DNA of 64,000 nucleotides from Adhaeribacter radiodurans (GCF_014075995.1 NZ_CP055153.1:6324001-6388000), one strand, 5' to 3'; shown: positions 1 through 9,601, counted from the stretch's first letter. Made by a program: numbers and translations. Notes: a model not told the origin generated them from the sequence alone.

Positions 1-1
1 G

Positions 2-952
2 GATGAAACAGAAGTGGCTAACATTCACTGGTTAGAATATTTATCTCATATCAAAAAAGATTCAGCCGAAGAAGTTTATACCAAAGCTTTACCCGATACT
101 ACCGTTTGGGCAAAGGAATTATCTTTCAACGATCCTTACGAACAATATTACCTGCGTTATCCTGGTTTCCGTTTTTATCCGGTTGTGGGCGTAAGCTGGG
201 AACAAGCCAATGATTACTGCTTATGGCGTACTGCTAAAGTTAACGAGAACATGGCCCGGAATGGTGGCAACACTGGAGGTGGCGGTTTTAAATTATTTGG
301 TAAAAAGAAAAAAGGTGCTGCCGCTGAAGCTCCTGCTGAAGGTGGCTCTTTATCTATTGAATCTGGTTTAGTATTACCGAACTACCGCTTGCCCACTGAG
401 GCCGAATGGGAGTATGCAGCGCAAGCTATGATTGGTACCCAACTAGACCAGGACGAAAACCAAACGAACAAACGTATTTACCCTTGGGATGGTCATCAAA
501 TGCGTAACCCGTATGGCAAACACCAGGGCGAATTCTTAGCTAACTTTAAACGCGGCCGGGGTGACTATGCCGGTATTGCCGGTTCGCTAAATGATGGCGC
601 TATGATTACCGAATGGGTATATGCTTATCCAGCTAACGACTTTGGTTTATATAATATGGCCGGTAACGTAAACGAATGGGTACAAGATGTGTACCGTCCA
701 CTTTCGTTTCAGGATGTGGAAGACTTAAACCCGGTACGTCGGGGTGGTGGAATTAGTGACCCTGCAACTAATTACGATGCAGCTGGTTTCCAATCTTTAA
801 TTACCGATGAAGTCCGGGTGTATAAAGGTGGATCCTGGAAAGACGTAGCTTATTGGTTATCACCGGGTACCCGCCGGTTTATGGCTCAGGATTCTGCTAC
901 TTCTACCATTGGTTTCCGTTGCGCCATGATTAACACTGGTTCCAATAAATAA
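2..952 (+). CDS. gldJ: Gliding motility lipoprotein GldJ, 3' part (5' end outside window)
   Basis: The reading frame is open to the window edge (DETEV precedes the first GTG), so this is the C-terminal part of a longer protein. It has the formylglycine-generating-enzyme (FGE/sulfatase-modifying) fold typical of GldJ/GldK: DETEV, the YRLPTEAEWEYAA motif, a YNMAGNVNEWVQD motif, a KGGSW motif and the terminal GFRCA. The HWLEYL start and the spacing up to YPVVGVSW fit GldJ better than GldK. GldJ is a lipoprotein of the type IX secretion/gliding machinery of Bacteroidota. A Gly/Lys/Ala-rich insert (about residues 80-107 of the visible part) interrupts the fold just before the YRLPTEAEWEYAA motif. 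The family is clear; GldJ rather than a paralogue is likely. Confidence 0.85.
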   Translation, partial: DETEVANIHWLEYLSHIKKDSAEEVYTKALPDTTVWAKELSFNDPYEQYYLRYPGFRFYPVVGVSWEQANDYCLWRTAKVNENMARNGGNTGGGGFKLFGKKKKGAAAEAPAEGGSLSIESGLVLPNYRLPTEAEWEYAAQAMIGTQLDQDENQTNKRIYPWDGHQMRNPYGKHQGEFLANFKRGRGDYAGIAGSLNDGAMITEWVYAYPANDFGLYNMAGNVNEWVQDVYRPLSFQDVEDLNPVRRGGGISDPATNYDAAGFQSLITDEVRVYKGGSWKDVAYWLSPGTRRFMAQDSATSTIGFRCAMINTGSNK

Positions 953-971
953 TTAAAATATAATTTTATAG

Positions 972-1002
972 AAAAGGCTCGCCAATCAGCGGGCCTTTTT
1001 TT
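972..1002. terminator. Hairpin terminator after gldJ, probably bidirectional
   Basis: Arms 972-982 and 989-999 pair over 11 bp with one T-G wobble around a 6-nt loop, followed by a T-run to 1002 and preceded by an A-run. It lies 20 bp after the gldJ stop and 12 bp beyond the end of the convergent comF gene, so it can serve both. Confidence 0.8.
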
Positions 1003-1013
1003 GTTGACTTATA

Positions 1014-1718
1014 TTAAGCGGCAGCAATCGCTGCTACACTTACAGCTGCTGCTTTTGCATCTAATAGCACTAAAGCACAAGCCTCCAGGGTAGCACCGGT
1101 TGTCATAACATCGTCTACCAACAAAATGCGTTGGTTTTTCACCATTTCTGGTTGAATTACCGAAAACAATTGCCCTACGTTTTGCCACCGTTCCAGGCGT
1201 GTTTTCTTTGTTTGGGTACTTGTATCGGCTAAACGTTCCAGTACATTTGGTTGCCAATGGGTATCTAAAACTTGCGCTAGTCCTTTAGCAAAAGAATCCG
1301 ATTGGTTATAACCCCGTTTTCGTAATTTCTTCTTATGCAAGGGTACCGGAACAATCAAATCGAATTGTTCCTGATATTGGTATTCTTTTAAATCGGCGCC
1401 GTACCAATTGCCTAATATTTCACCTACCTCTTCGTGGCCATTGTATTTAAGCGCGTGTAGTAGCTGTTGTACCCGGCCAGAGCGGGTAAAAGTTAAATAA
1501 GCCAAAGCATGCTTAACGGGTACTTTGTTGTAAAAACGACTTAATAATTCGCTTTTCGCTCCAGTTAAAAGATGACTATTCGTATAAGGTAAATTCACCC
1601 GGCAATCGGTACAAATAGTTGTTTCGCCGCGGGCCAGTAGTTCATGGCATGCCAGACAGTCTTCCGGAAACAATAATGAAATAAAATCAGCAACTAAATT
1701 GTTAAGAGGGGTGAGCAT
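1014..1718 (-). CDS. ComF family phosphoribosyltransferase-like protein
   Basis: 234 aa, the usual length for ComF/GntX-type proteins. The N-terminal part has paired cysteines (EDCLAC at about 19-24 and CTDC at about 36-39), consistent with the zinc-ribbon segment of this family. The C-terminal part carries the PRPP-binding loop LLVDDVMTTGATLEAC of type I phosphoribosyltransferases. In competent bacteria ComF takes part in handling incoming single-stranded DNA; in other bacteria its role is unclear. The gene stands alone on the minus strand between gldJ and an AhpD-like gene. Start is ATG at 1718. Confidence 0.88.
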   Translation of the reverse strand: MLTPLNNLVADFISLLFPEDCLACHELLARGETTICTDCRVNLPYTNSHLLTGAKSELLSRFYNKVPVKHALAYLTFTRSGRVQQLLHALKYNGHEEVGEILGNWYGADLKEYQYQEQFDLIVPVPLHKKKLRKRGYNQSDSFAKGLAQVLDTHWQPNVLERLADTSTQTKKTRLERWQNVGQLFSVIQPEMVKNQRILLVDDVMTTGATLEACALVLLDAKAAAVSVAAIAAA

Positions 1719-1817
1719 ACCTTAGAGATAAATGCTAAATTTTGTAATTTTATAAACCTGAACTTTAGGATAACAAGGGTTTTAACCAGAACCAAAAATC
1801 AATTTACCAGATAGATA

Positions 1818-2159
1818 ATGAATAAAGTACAAGAATTTAATGATTACCGTTCGCGGATGAACGAAAAAATAATGGCGGCGGATAATAAAGTTATTAAACG
1901 CTTTTTTAACCTCGATACGAACGCCTACCAGGAAGGAGCTTTGGATGTAAAAACCAAAGAAATGCTGGGTTTAGCTTGTTCTATGGTATTGCGCTGCGAC
2001 GATTGCGTGAAATACCACTTGGGCAAATGCCAGGAATGTGGCGTTACCGACGAAGAGATTTACGAAGTATTTGCTATTGCTAACTTAATTGGCGGTTCTA
2101 TTGTTATTCCGCACTTCAGGCGGGCAGTAGAGTACTGGGAAGAATTAAAACTTAGCTAA
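1818..2159 (+). CDS. Carboxymuconolactone decarboxylase / AhpD-like protein
   Basis: 113 aa. The central segment LACSMVLRCDDCVKYHLGKC contains a CxxC pair followed by a histidine four residues on, the redox/proton-relay signature of the AhpD/CMD alkylhydroperoxidase-like family. Such proteins are small, helical and usually oligomeric. The substrate cannot be read from the sequence. It is first in a tight run: the next gene begins directly after its stop codon, and xth follows in the same way, so the three are probably co-transcribed. Confidence 0.85.
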   Translation: MNKVQEFNDYRSRMNEKIMAADNKVIKRFFNLDTNAYQEGALDVKTKEMLGLACSMVLRCDDCVKYHLGKCQECGVTDEEIYEVFAIANLIGGSIVIPHFRRAVEYWEELKLS

Positions 2160-2516
2160 ATGACAACAAGGCGAATTGATTACAATGCCGATTTTGAAAA
2201 CCGATGGCTGGAACTATTGCGGAAATTGCGGGAGAAATTCGGTAAAACGCTTCATTTAAATGGTATTTTGTTTTTAATCGGCATTCAGGAACTAGGGCAG
2301 GGCATCCGCGATTTTACCAAAGAACAAAAACAAGATTTAATGCATATAGCTACCTGTAAGTTGTTTAGCTTATCGGGTTATTACGAATTTACCTACCGCG
2401 ATGAAGACGGCTGGCCGCATTACCGGGCGGTAAAAACTATTCCGGCGGCTAATTTAAAAGAACAGGAACGTATGCTTAAGTGGCATATTTTAGAATACTT
2501 TGACCAAGAAGATTAA
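2160..2516 (+). CDS. Conserved hypothetical protein, 118 aa
   Basis: I cannot assign a function. The protein is soluble, with a mixed charged sequence, no signal peptide and no membrane segment. It has a hydrophobic centre (LNGILFLIGIQELGQG, about 36-51) and an aromatic-rich second half (SGYYEFTYRDEDGWPHY). Its ATG follows the stop codon of the AhpD-like gene without a gap, and its own stop is followed directly by the xth ATG. This end-to-end packing argues for a real, translationally coupled gene. It looks like a lineage-restricted Bacteroidota family. Confidence 0.75.
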   Translation: MTTRRIDYNADFENRWLELLRKLREKFGKTLHLNGILFLIGIQELGQGIRDFTKEQKQDLMHIATCKLFSLSGYYEFTYRDEDGWPHYRAVKTIPAANLKEQERMLKWHILEYFDQED

Positions 2517-3290
2517 ATGAAAATTATTAGTTACAACGTTAATGGTATCCGCTCGGCGGTAAGTAAAGGTTTTATAGATTGGTTACAGGCAGCCGATCCG
2601 GATGTTATTTGTTTGCAGGAAATTAAATGCGACGAAGAAAAGTTTGACCGGCAGCTTTTCGAAAGTTTGGGTTACCACGTGTACATCCATCCGGCGGTAA
2701 AGAAAGGCTATAGCGGCGTAGGAATTTTTTCGAAAAAAGAGCCTACAAGTGTAACTGTGGGTTGCAACAACTCGCTTTATGATTCAGAAGGGCGAGTACT
2801 ACGAGCTGATTTTGGAGATTGTTCGGTAGTAAATGTGTACATGCCTTCCGGTTCCAGTGGCGACACTCGACAAGATTTTAAGATGCAATGGTTAAATTTT
2901 TTTCTACAGTACATTAATCAAGTACGGGCGCAACTACCCAACTTGGTTATCTGCGGCGATTACAATATCTGCCACCAATCGGTAGATATTCATAATCCAA
3001 AGTCAAACGCCAACAGTTCGGGTTTTTTACCGGAAGAACGAGAATGGTTTTCGCATTTTTTAGGTCATGGCTATGTCGATTCATTTCGGTACTTTAATCA
3101 GGAACCACATAACTATACGTGGTGGAGTTACCGGGCCGGAGCTCGTGGCAAAAATTTAGGTTGGCGGATTGATTATGCCATTGTAACAGAATCGCTAACG
3201 GATCGTTTACGCCGGGCAGCAATACTAACCGAAGCCAAACATTCTGACCATTGCCCGGTTCTACTGGAATTAGCCCCAGAAATTGCTTAA
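2517..3290 (+). CDS. xth: Exodeoxyribonuclease III (AP endonuclease family)
   Basis: 257 aa, a normal length for ExoIII/Xth. It shows the endonuclease/exonuclease/phosphatase fold motifs in order: MKIISYNVNGIRS at the N-terminus, LQEIKC with metal-binding Glu35, GDYN with Asp148 and Asn150, WRIDYAIV near 217-223, and catalytic Asp244-His245 in SDHCPV. The enzyme cuts 5' of abasic sites and trims 3' ends in base-excision repair. It is the last gene of the three-gene packed run starting at 1818. No clear hairpin terminator follows. Confidence 0.95.
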   Translation: MKIISYNVNGIRSAVSKGFIDWLQAADPDVICLQEIKCDEEKFDRQLFESLGYHVYIHPAVKKGYSGVGIFSKKEPTSVTVGCNNSLYDSEGRVLRADFGDCSVVNVYMPSGSSGDTRQDFKMQWLNFFLQYINQVRAQLPNLVICGDYNICHQSVDIHNPKSNANSSGFLPEEREWFSHFLGHGYVDSFRYFNQEPHNYTWWSYRAGARGKNLGWRIDYAIVTESLTDRLRRAAILTEAKHSDHCPVLLELAPEIA

Positions 3291-3464
3291 TTGGATTATA
3301 TCGTATTTTCCGGCTTTATCGTTTTAATTTAAGCTAAGTAAGAGTTTTAGTAAATACTCTGTTCATTTAGATATCCGCTTCCACCTTAATTTGCAAAAAT
3401 TATCTATATATTTATTTGAAATACAGCTATTTATATATAATCGTTTAATGCTTTGTTTTAGATT

Positions 3465-6400
3465 ATGAATCAGTATGTAACCATGGATGCAGTCTTGCAG
3501 CATTTGCAGGCTTTCAAGAAGAAGTTTTACCTTAATTTGCTTATAAAAGGAAGCATTTTTTCAGCGGCATTACTTTTAACTTTTTTCCTGATTTATAATC
3601 TGCTCGAATACTTTTTTTACTTCCCGTACTACGTTCGGGCATTTTTGTTTTTTTCTTTTCTGGGGATAGTCGTTTATGCCTTTTTGCGCTGGATTTTTGC
3701 GCCGCTTAGCGCTTTTGCTAATTTTAGAAAATTACTCTCCGACGAACAAGCGGCGCAAAAAGTAGGAAGTTATTACCCCGAAATTAAAGACAAGCTGCTA
3801 AACACTATTCAGCTAAAAGACCTTAGCAAAACCAACGATTTAATTGCTGCCAGTATTGAACAAAAGAGTCATCAACTAGCAGGCTTTAAGTTCGATGAAA
3901 GTGTAAAACTACAGGAAAACCGCCCTTTACTTAAGTATGTATTTATACCGGTAGGATTAATGCTGCTTGTTACTTTAATTTACCCTAATCTGTTTGTAAA
4001 AGGAACGGAGCGTATTATTAACTATAAAAAGTATTACGCGCCGGAAGCACCTTTTGAGTTTATAGTACAAAACAAAAAGCTGGAAGCATTTCGCAACGAG
4101 GATTTTCAATTGGAGGTAAAACTGGAAGGTAAAACAATTCCGAATGAGTTAAAGATTGTGTACAACGGCCGGGAACAAAATTTAATACCTACTAAAAACA
4201 ATACCTATACTTATACCTTTCAGAAATTGCAAAAACCAGTGGCTTTTCAATTAGCTGGTTCTGGATTTTATTCTAACGAATATACCCTTCATGTTTTGGC
4301 ACGGCCTAATCTTAAAGATTTTGATGTAAAAATTGAATATCCTAAATACCTACAGAAAAAAGCAGAAGTAATTAATAATACAGGTAATCTTACTGTACCC
4401 GAAGGAAGCATAGTAACCTGGAATTTCGCCACCCTGGCAACCGAACAATTAAAGCTAGCATTTACTAATCCTAGCTCCGTGTTAGCTGCTACGCCCGAGG
4501 AAGACAACTTTACGGTTAGTAAAAAAATAAGTACTACTCAGGAGTACGAAGTCCGTTTAAAAAACCAATACAGCGATAATAAAGATAAAATGACTTTCCT
4601 GGTTACGGCCATTCCAGATCGGGCTCCGGAAATAACCATTGAAAGCTTCCAGGATTCTGTTGGTTTTGATAATCTGGTTTTAGGAGGTACCGTTTCTGAT
4701 GATTACGGATTGTCTCGGTTAAACATTCATTACCGGGTAATTACGGGCAATAATCCGCAGCCGGGTAATTTCAAAACCATCCCTTTACGGTTAGAACCCC
4801 AACAAATCAGTCAATCGTACTACCACCCGTGGAATATAGCAAATCTGAAGTTAAGTCCTGGTCAGCAGTTAGAATATTTTGTTCAGGTTTGGGATAACGA
4901 TGGTATTAGAGGACCTAAAAGCGCTCGTACCCGGGTTCTATCTCTAAAAATTCCATCTCGCAATGAGTTAAATAACGAGATTGCTTCGAATGCCAAATCT
5001 ATGCAAAATCAAATGAGCAAATCGGTACAGAAGGCGCAAAAGTTAAAGGAACAGATTTCGCAATCCGAAGAAAAACTTAAAACGAAAAAAGAACTTAACT
5101 GGCAGGATAAAAAACAAATTGAAGATTTGCTTGAGAAAAAGAAGCAACTCGAACGCGACATTGCCACCATGCGGGAATCATTTGAGCAGCTTAATCAAAA
5201 GCAGGATAAGGTTGATGAAAAAAGCATGGAGCTAGCAGAAAAAACCAAGCAATTACAGAAGCTTATGGAAGATCTGCTGGACGAGGAAACAAAGAAGTTA
5301 TACGAGGAACTCGAAAAACTCTTGCAACAGCAAATGCCAAACGAACGCGAATTGCAAAAGTTGCTGGATAAAATGGATCAGAAAGAAAATAATCTGGAGA
5401 AAGAATTAGAGCGGGCTTTAGAATTATTTAAGCAATTACAATTCGAACAAAAACTAGAAAGTGCTACAGATAAATTAAAAGAACTATCGGAACAACAAGA
5501 AAAACTAGCCGAAAAAACCGAGCAAAAACAAGCACCTAATCAGGAACTGAAGCAAGATCAAAATGAGCTACAGCAACAATTTGAGGATGTTAAAAAAGAA
5601 CTGGATGAACTGGAAAAACTAAACCAGGAACTGGAAGATAAGAACCAAATGGAGAACACCCAGCAGGAAGAAAACCAGATCGATCAGGAGATGCAGAACA
5701 GCCAGGAATCTTTAGATAAGAAACAAAATAAAAAAGCAGCGCAATCGCAGAAAAATGCGGCCGAGCAGATGCAAAAAATGGCTCAGCAAATGCAACAAGA
5801 AGCCGAGAGTAACAGCATGGAGGAAGCTCGACAAAACCTGGATCATTTGCGTGATATTTTAAATAATCTGATTAAACTTTCCTTCGACCAAGAGGAGCTT
5901 ATGAAATCATTCAGGAGCGTAAGCCAGAGCGATCCACGATTTATAAGTTTAGGTCAGGAACAACTTAAGTTAAAAGATGATGCTAAAATTATAGAAGATA
6001 GCTTATATTCGCTCGCCAAAAAGGTTTTTCAAATTCAGTCTTTTGTTACCCGGGAAGTTGGGGCCATGAACAATAATATTACCGAAAGCTTAAATCAGAT
6101 TAAAGATCGCAATGTGGGTAAAGCTACTATGCACCAGCAACTGACTATGACTTCAGTAAATAATCTGGCTTTAATGTTAAACGATGCTTTAAAACAAATG
6201 CAGCAACAGATGGCCATGGCTGCCCAAATGCAAGGTAAAGGCAAGCCTAAACCCGGTGGCAAACCTAAACCCGGATCCGGCGAAATGGGTAAAATGCAGC
6301 AGATGCTCAATCAGAAAATGGAAGAACTGAAAAAAAGCAATTTATCTGGTAAAGCTCTTTCAGAAGAATTAGCCAAATTAGCGGCCGAACAGCAACGTTT

Positions 6401-6806
6401 ACGCAATGCCTTAAAAGAACTAGAAAAACAAGGCGGTAAAGAAGGCAAGGGCACAAAAGAGGAGGGAAGTGAAGGTAACGGTGGTAAACTAGATAAATTA
6501 AATAAAATGATGGAACAATCCGAAACCGATCTCGTTAATAAACGACTTACGGAGCAAACCATTATGCGCCAACGCGAAATATTAACTCGTTTACTGGAAG
6601 CTGAGAAATCTGCCAGGGAACGAGAATTAGATAATAAACGGGAAGCACAATCTAGTAAGGAGTTGGCCCGAGCGGTACCACCATCGTTTGAAAAGTATAT
6701 TAAAAATAAGGAGAAACAAACAGAATTGCTGAAAACTATCTCTCCTGCTTTTACGCCTTATTACAAAAAAGAGGTAAATGAATATTTTCAGAAAATAGGA
6801 AAATAA
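3465..6806 (+). CDS. DUF4175 family large coiled-coil membrane protein
   Basis: 1113 aa. Two hydrophobic segments lie near the N-terminus (about 30-55 and 57-80) and a third near 155-175 (YVFIPVGLMLLVTLIYP). A domain of beta-rich character follows (about 190-500). From about 500 to 800 the protein is a Gln/Glu/Lys-rich coiled coil, followed by a Met/Gln-rich and Gly/Lys/Pro-rich stretch (about 905-945) and a charged C-terminus. This architecture matches DUF4175 proteins of Bacteroidota, whose function is unknown. The stop codon is 33 bp before the RsbW-like ATPase gene, so the two may be co-transcribed. Confidence 0.8.
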   Translation: MNQYVTMDAVLQHLQAFKKKFYLNLLIKGSIFSAALLLTFFLIYNLLEYFFYFPYYVRAFLFFSFLGIVVYAFLRWIFAPLSAFANFRKLLSDEQAAQKVGSYYPEIKDKLLNTIQLKDLSKTNDLIAASIEQKSHQLAGFKFDESVKLQENRPLLKYVFIPVGLMLLVTLIYPNLFVKGTERIINYKKYYAPEAPFEFIVQNKKLEAFRNEDFQLEVKLEGKTIPNELKIVYNGREQNLIPTKNNTYTYTFQKLQKPVAFQLAGSGFYSNEYTLHVLARPNLKDFDVKIEYPKYLQKKAEVINNTGNLTVPEGSIVTWNFATLATEQLKLAFTNPSSVLAATPEEDNFTVSKKISTTQEYEVRLKNQYSDNKDKMTFLVTAIPDRAPEITIESFQDSVGFDNLVLGGTVSDDYGLSRLNIHYRVITGNNPQPGNFKTIPLRLEPQQISQSYYHPWNIANLKLSPGQQLEYFVQVWDNDGIRGPKSARTRVLSLKIPSRNELNNEIASNAKSMQNQMSKSVQKAQKLKEQISQSEEKLKTKKELNWQDKKQIEDLLEKKKQLERDIATMRESFEQLNQKQDKVDEKSMELAEKTKQLQKLMEDLLDEETKKLYEELEKLLQQQMPNERELQKLLDKMDQKENNLEKELERALELFKQLQFEQKLESATDKLKELSEQQEKLAEKTEQKQAPNQELKQDQNELQQQFEDVKKELDELEKLNQELEDKNQMENTQQEENQIDQEMQNSQESLDKKQNKKAAQSQKNAAEQMQKMAQQMQQEAESNSMEEARQNLDHLRDILNNLIKLSFDQEELMKSFRSVSQSDPRFISLGQEQLKLKDDAKIIEDSLYSLAKKVFQIQSFVTREVGAMNNNITESLNQIKDRNVGKATMHQQLTMTSVNNLALMLNDALKQMQQQMAMAAQMQGKGKPKPGGKPKPGSGEMGKMQQMLNQKMEELKKSNLSGKALSEELAKLAAEQQRLRNALKELEKQGGKEGKGTKEEGSEGNGGKLDKLNKMMEQSETDLVNKRLTEQTIMRQREILTRLLEAEKSARERELDNKREAQSSKELARAVPPSFEKYIKNKEKQTELLKTISPAFTPYYKKEVNEYFQKIGK

Positions 6807-6811
6807 CTTTG
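6804..6811 (+). promoter_or_regulatory. Possible -7 promoter element overlapping the DUF4175 stop codon
   Basis: TAACTTTG fits the Bacteroidota -7 consensus TAnnTTTG and lies 28 bp before the ATG of the RsbW-like gene. I see no convincing TTTG at the -33 distance, so this is a weak call for an internal promoter. Confidence 0.3.
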
Positions 6812-6839
6812 CATAAATTAGCGCTATCAAATAACTATT

Positions 6840-7247
6840 ATGAATCAAATTAAAATTCAGATTCCTTCTCTCATTGAAAACATTCGCGTTGTAGAAAGTT
6901 TTATAGACAACTCGAAAGAAAAATTCCATATTGAAGATGACATTTACGGCAATATAATGGTAGCCGTTACGGAGTCTGTAAATAACGCTATTCGCCATGG
7001 TAATAAGTTTGATAAAGATAAAAACGTATACCTTTCTCTTTTTGTAGAGCCGGATTTGTTGAGGTTTGAAGTACAAGACGAAGGAAACGGTTTTGACGCT
7101 GATGCTTTAACGGATCCTACTGCCCCCGAGAATCTAGAAAACCCAGGTGGCAGAGGAATTTTCTTAATGCGCCATTTATGCGATGAAGTTAAATTTACAA
7201 ACGATGGACGTAATGTTCAATTGACATTTTACATTAATAATGCCTGA
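6840..7247 (+). CDS. RsbW-like ATP-binding protein (anti-sigma/serine kinase type)
   Basis: 135 aa, a stand-alone HATPase_c_2 domain. The N-box is seen in ESVNNAIRHGNK, the G1 box in VQDEGNGFD and the G2 box in GGRGIFLMRHL, as in RsbW/SpoIIAB-type kinases. Such proteins bind a sigma factor or phosphorylate an antagonist, but the partner is not in this neighbourhood. The 3' end overlaps ybeY by 8 bp, so translation is probably coupled. Being one of a DUF4175-ATPase-YbeY-MnmG run gives little hint of its target. Confidence 0.85.
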   Translation: MNQIKIQIPSLIENIRVVESFIDNSKEKFHIEDDIYGNIMVAVTESVNNAIRHGNKFDKDKNVYLSLFVEPDLLRFEVQDEGNGFDADALTDPTAPENLENPGGRGIFLMRHLCDEVKFTNDGRNVQLTFYINNA

Positions 7248-7674
7248 TATACCCATAGAATTTATATCCGAAGAAGTAGAATTTACTTTAAAGGATGTGG
7301 ATAAAGTAAAAAACTGGATTGCTCAAGTTATTGCAGAACATCAACTTATAATAGATAACATAACTTATATCTTTTGTTCAGACGAATACCTGTATAACAT
7401 AAACCAGACTTATCTTAACCACGATACTTATACCGATATAATAACTTTTGATAATTCGGATGAGGAAGACACAATAGAGAGCGACATATTTATAAGCATT
7501 GATCGGGTAAAAGAAAATGCTTCTCAATTAAACATACCATTTCAAGATGAACTACACCGTGTAATCATACACGGTGTTTTGCATTTAATTGGGTACGACG
7601 ATAAAGATGAAAGCAGTAAAGCCATAATGCGTCAAAAAGAAAACGACTACTTATCTTTACGGGATTTTAGTTAG
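7240..7674 (+). CDS. ybeY: Endoribonuclease YbeY (16S rRNA maturation)
   Basis: 144 aa, family length. Conserved segments are NQTYLNHDTYTDIITFD (about 55-71) and the metal motif HGVLHLIGYDD with His111 and His115. The classical motif ends in a third zinc-binding His (HGxLHLxGYDH); here that position is Asp121. From memory, an acidic residue is common there in Bacteroidota YbeY. YbeY acts in 16S rRNA 3' processing and ribosome quality control. The ATG overlaps the end of the upstream ATPase gene. Confidence 0.92.
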   Translation: MPDIPIEFISEEVEFTLKDVDKVKNWIAQVIAEHQLIIDNITYIFCSDEYLYNINQTYLNHDTYTDIITFDNSDEEDTIESDIFISIDRVKENASQLNIPFQDELHRVIIHGVLHLIGYDDKDESSKAIMRQKENDYLSLRDFS

Positions 7675-7700
7675 AACGGAATTTATTAAGGAAGATTGAG

Positions 7701-7716
7701 TGTTTCACGTGAAACA
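7701..7716. promoter_or_regulatory. parS: parS centromere site (ParB binding)
   Basis: TGTTTCACGTGAAACA is a perfect 16-bp palindrome identical to the near-universal bacterial chromosomal parS consensus. It lies in the 61-bp gap between ybeY and mnmG, 20 bp upstream of the mnmG ATG. ParB loads on parS and spreads, which organises and segregates the origin region. parS sites usually lie close to oriC. No parA/parB genes are in this window. Confidence 0.9.
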
Positions 7717-7735
7717 CATTTAAGTAAATACAATA

Positions 7736-9601
7736 ATGTACACCGAAAATTACGATGTAATTGTAGTAGGAGCCGGTCACGCAGGATGCGAAGCTGCTGC
7801 GGCTGCCGCCCGTATGGGTTCGAAAGTTTTGTTAGTAACTATGAACATGAACACTATTGCACAAATGTCATGTAATCCGGCAATGGGTGGAGTAGCAAAA
7901 GGTCAAATAGTTAGAGAAATTGACGCCTTAGGTGGCCAAAGCGGAATTGTTACAGATAAAACTATGATCCAATTCCGGATGCTAAATTTATCGAAAGGAC
8001 CAGCCATGTGGAGCCCCCGTGCACAAAGTGACCGCATGCGCTTCGCTGAAGAATGGCGTTTAAACTTAGAACAAACAGCTAACATCGATTTCTGGCAAGA
8101 AATGGCCTCAGCTATATTAGTAAATAATGGCAGAGTTGCAGGAATACAGACAGCTTTAGGAATTGAATTTAAATCAAATGCTGTAATACTAACAAATGGG
8201 ACCTTCTTAAATGGTATCATCCACATTGGAGAAAAACAATTTGGTGGAGGAAGGGCAGCAGAAAGGGCAGCTACCGGAATAACAGAACAATTAATTAATC
8301 TCGGCTTTGAAGCGGGAAGAATGAAAACAGGTACGCCGCCTAGAGTCGATGGAAGATCGTTGGATTACTCCAGAATGGAAGAACAAAAAGGAGACGAAAA
8401 CCCGTCTAAATTTTCCTATACGGATACTAAGCCATTGCAAGACCAACGTAGTTGTTATATAACTTACACCAGTACTAAAACCCATGAAATCCTAAAAACT
8501 GGCTTTGAAAAATCACCCATGTTTCAGGGAAGGATACAAGGTTTAGGCCCCCGCTATTGCCCTTCGATTGAAGATAAAATAAATCGGTTTGCGGATAAAG
8601 ACCGTCATCAGATTTTCGTAGAGCCGGAAGGATGGAGTACCGTGGAAATTTACGTAAATGGTTTTTCGAGTTCTTTACCCGAAGACGTTCAGTTTAAAGC
8701 TTTACGCTCGATAGCCGGGTTTGAAAATGCTAAAATGTTCCGCCCCGGTTATGCAATAGAATACGACTATTTTCCACCAACTCAATTGAAGCTAACTTTA
8801 GAAACAAAGTTAATAGAGAACTTATATTTTGCCGGCCAGATTAATGGTACTACTGGTTACGAAGAAGCGGCTTGTCAAGGATTAATGGCTGGTATAAATG
8901 CGCACAATAAAATCCATGAAAAAGAACACTTTATCTTAAAGCGTTCAGAAGCATATATAGGTGTATTAATTGATGATTTAGTAAATAAAGGTACTGAAGA
9001 ACCGTACCGAATGTTTACTTCGCGTGCGGAACATCGCATCTTATTACGCCAGGACAATGCCGATATCCGATTAACTAAAAAAGGGTACGATTTAGGGTTA
9101 GCAGACGAACAGCGCTTAGTTAAAGTAAATCGGAAAATTTCTGAAACAAAGGATATTATAGATTACTTAAATAATAAATCAATTGAACCAAGCGAGATTA
9201 ATGCTATTCTACAGGATCTAAATTCAGCGCCAATTTCGGAAAAAGTAAAAGCTGGTAATTTAATTAAACGGCCCAACGTAGATATACGCCACATTGCAGC
9301 AGCTTTGCCAGCAGTAGGTACTTATTTAAACAAATACTTACCCGAAAGCATAGAACAAGCATCAATCGCTGTTAAATATGCTAGTTACATTGATAAGGAA
9401 AATGTAATGGCTAACAGAATAGAAGAGTTGGAAAATTACATAATCAAAGAAAGATTGGATTACAAGAATATGCCCGCTCTATCGAAAGAAGCCCGTGAAA
9501 AACTACTCAAAATAAATCCTGAAACAATAGGTCAGGCTTCACGCATTAGTGGTGTTTCGCCAGCAGACATTTCGGTATTAATGGTGTATTTAGGCAAATA
9601 A
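7736..9601 (+). CDS. mnmG: tRNA uridine-5-carboxymethylaminomethyl synthesis enzyme MnmG (GidA)
   Basis: 621 aa, family length. The N-terminal FAD-binding loop GAGHAG is at 12-17. The MnmG signatures are [11 protein letters not shown] (about 270-280) and [17 protein letters not shown] (about 363-379), and the GCN-box-like C-terminal helical part ends normally. With MnmE it installs the cmnm5 group on U34 of several tRNAs, using FAD and methylene-THF. The methyltransferase gene starts immediately after its stop codon. A parS site precedes the gene, fitting the frequent closeness of gidA to chromosome origins. Confidence 0.97.
   Translation: MYTENYDVIVVGAGHAGCEAAAAAARMGSKVLLVTMNMNTIAQMSCNPAMGGVAKGQIVREIDALGGQSGIVTDKTMIQFRMLNLSKGPAMWSPRAQSDRMRFAEEWRLNLEQTANIDFWQEMASAILVNNGRVAGIQTALGIEFKSNAVILTNGTFLNGIIHIGEKQFGGGRAAERAATGITEQLINLGFEAGRMKTGTPPRVDGRSLDYSRMEEQKGDENPSKFSYTDTKPLQDQRSCYITYTSTKTHEILKTGFEKSPMFQGRIQGLGPRYCPSIEDKINRFADKDRHQIFVEPEGWSTVEIYVNGFSSSLPEDVQFKALRSIAGFENAKMFRPGYAIEYDYFPPTQLKLTLETKLIENLYFAGQINGTTGYEEAACQGLMAGINAHNKIHEKEHFILKRSEAYIGVLIDDLVNKGTEEPYRMFTSRAEHRILLRQDNADIRLTKKGYDLGLADEQRLVKVNRKISETKDIIDYLNNKSIEPSEINAILQDLNSAPISEKVKAGNLIKRPNVDIRHIAAALPAVGTYLNKYLPESIEQASIAVKYASYIDKENVMANRIEELENYIIKERLDYKNMPALSKEAREKLLKINPETIGQASRISGVSPADISVLMVYLGK

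Noticed and set aside
6627-7076. 149-codon minus frame crossing the RsbW-like gene
   Set aside because: It overlaps the clearly conserved plus-strand ATPase and DUF4175 genes and has the composition of an antisense shadow.
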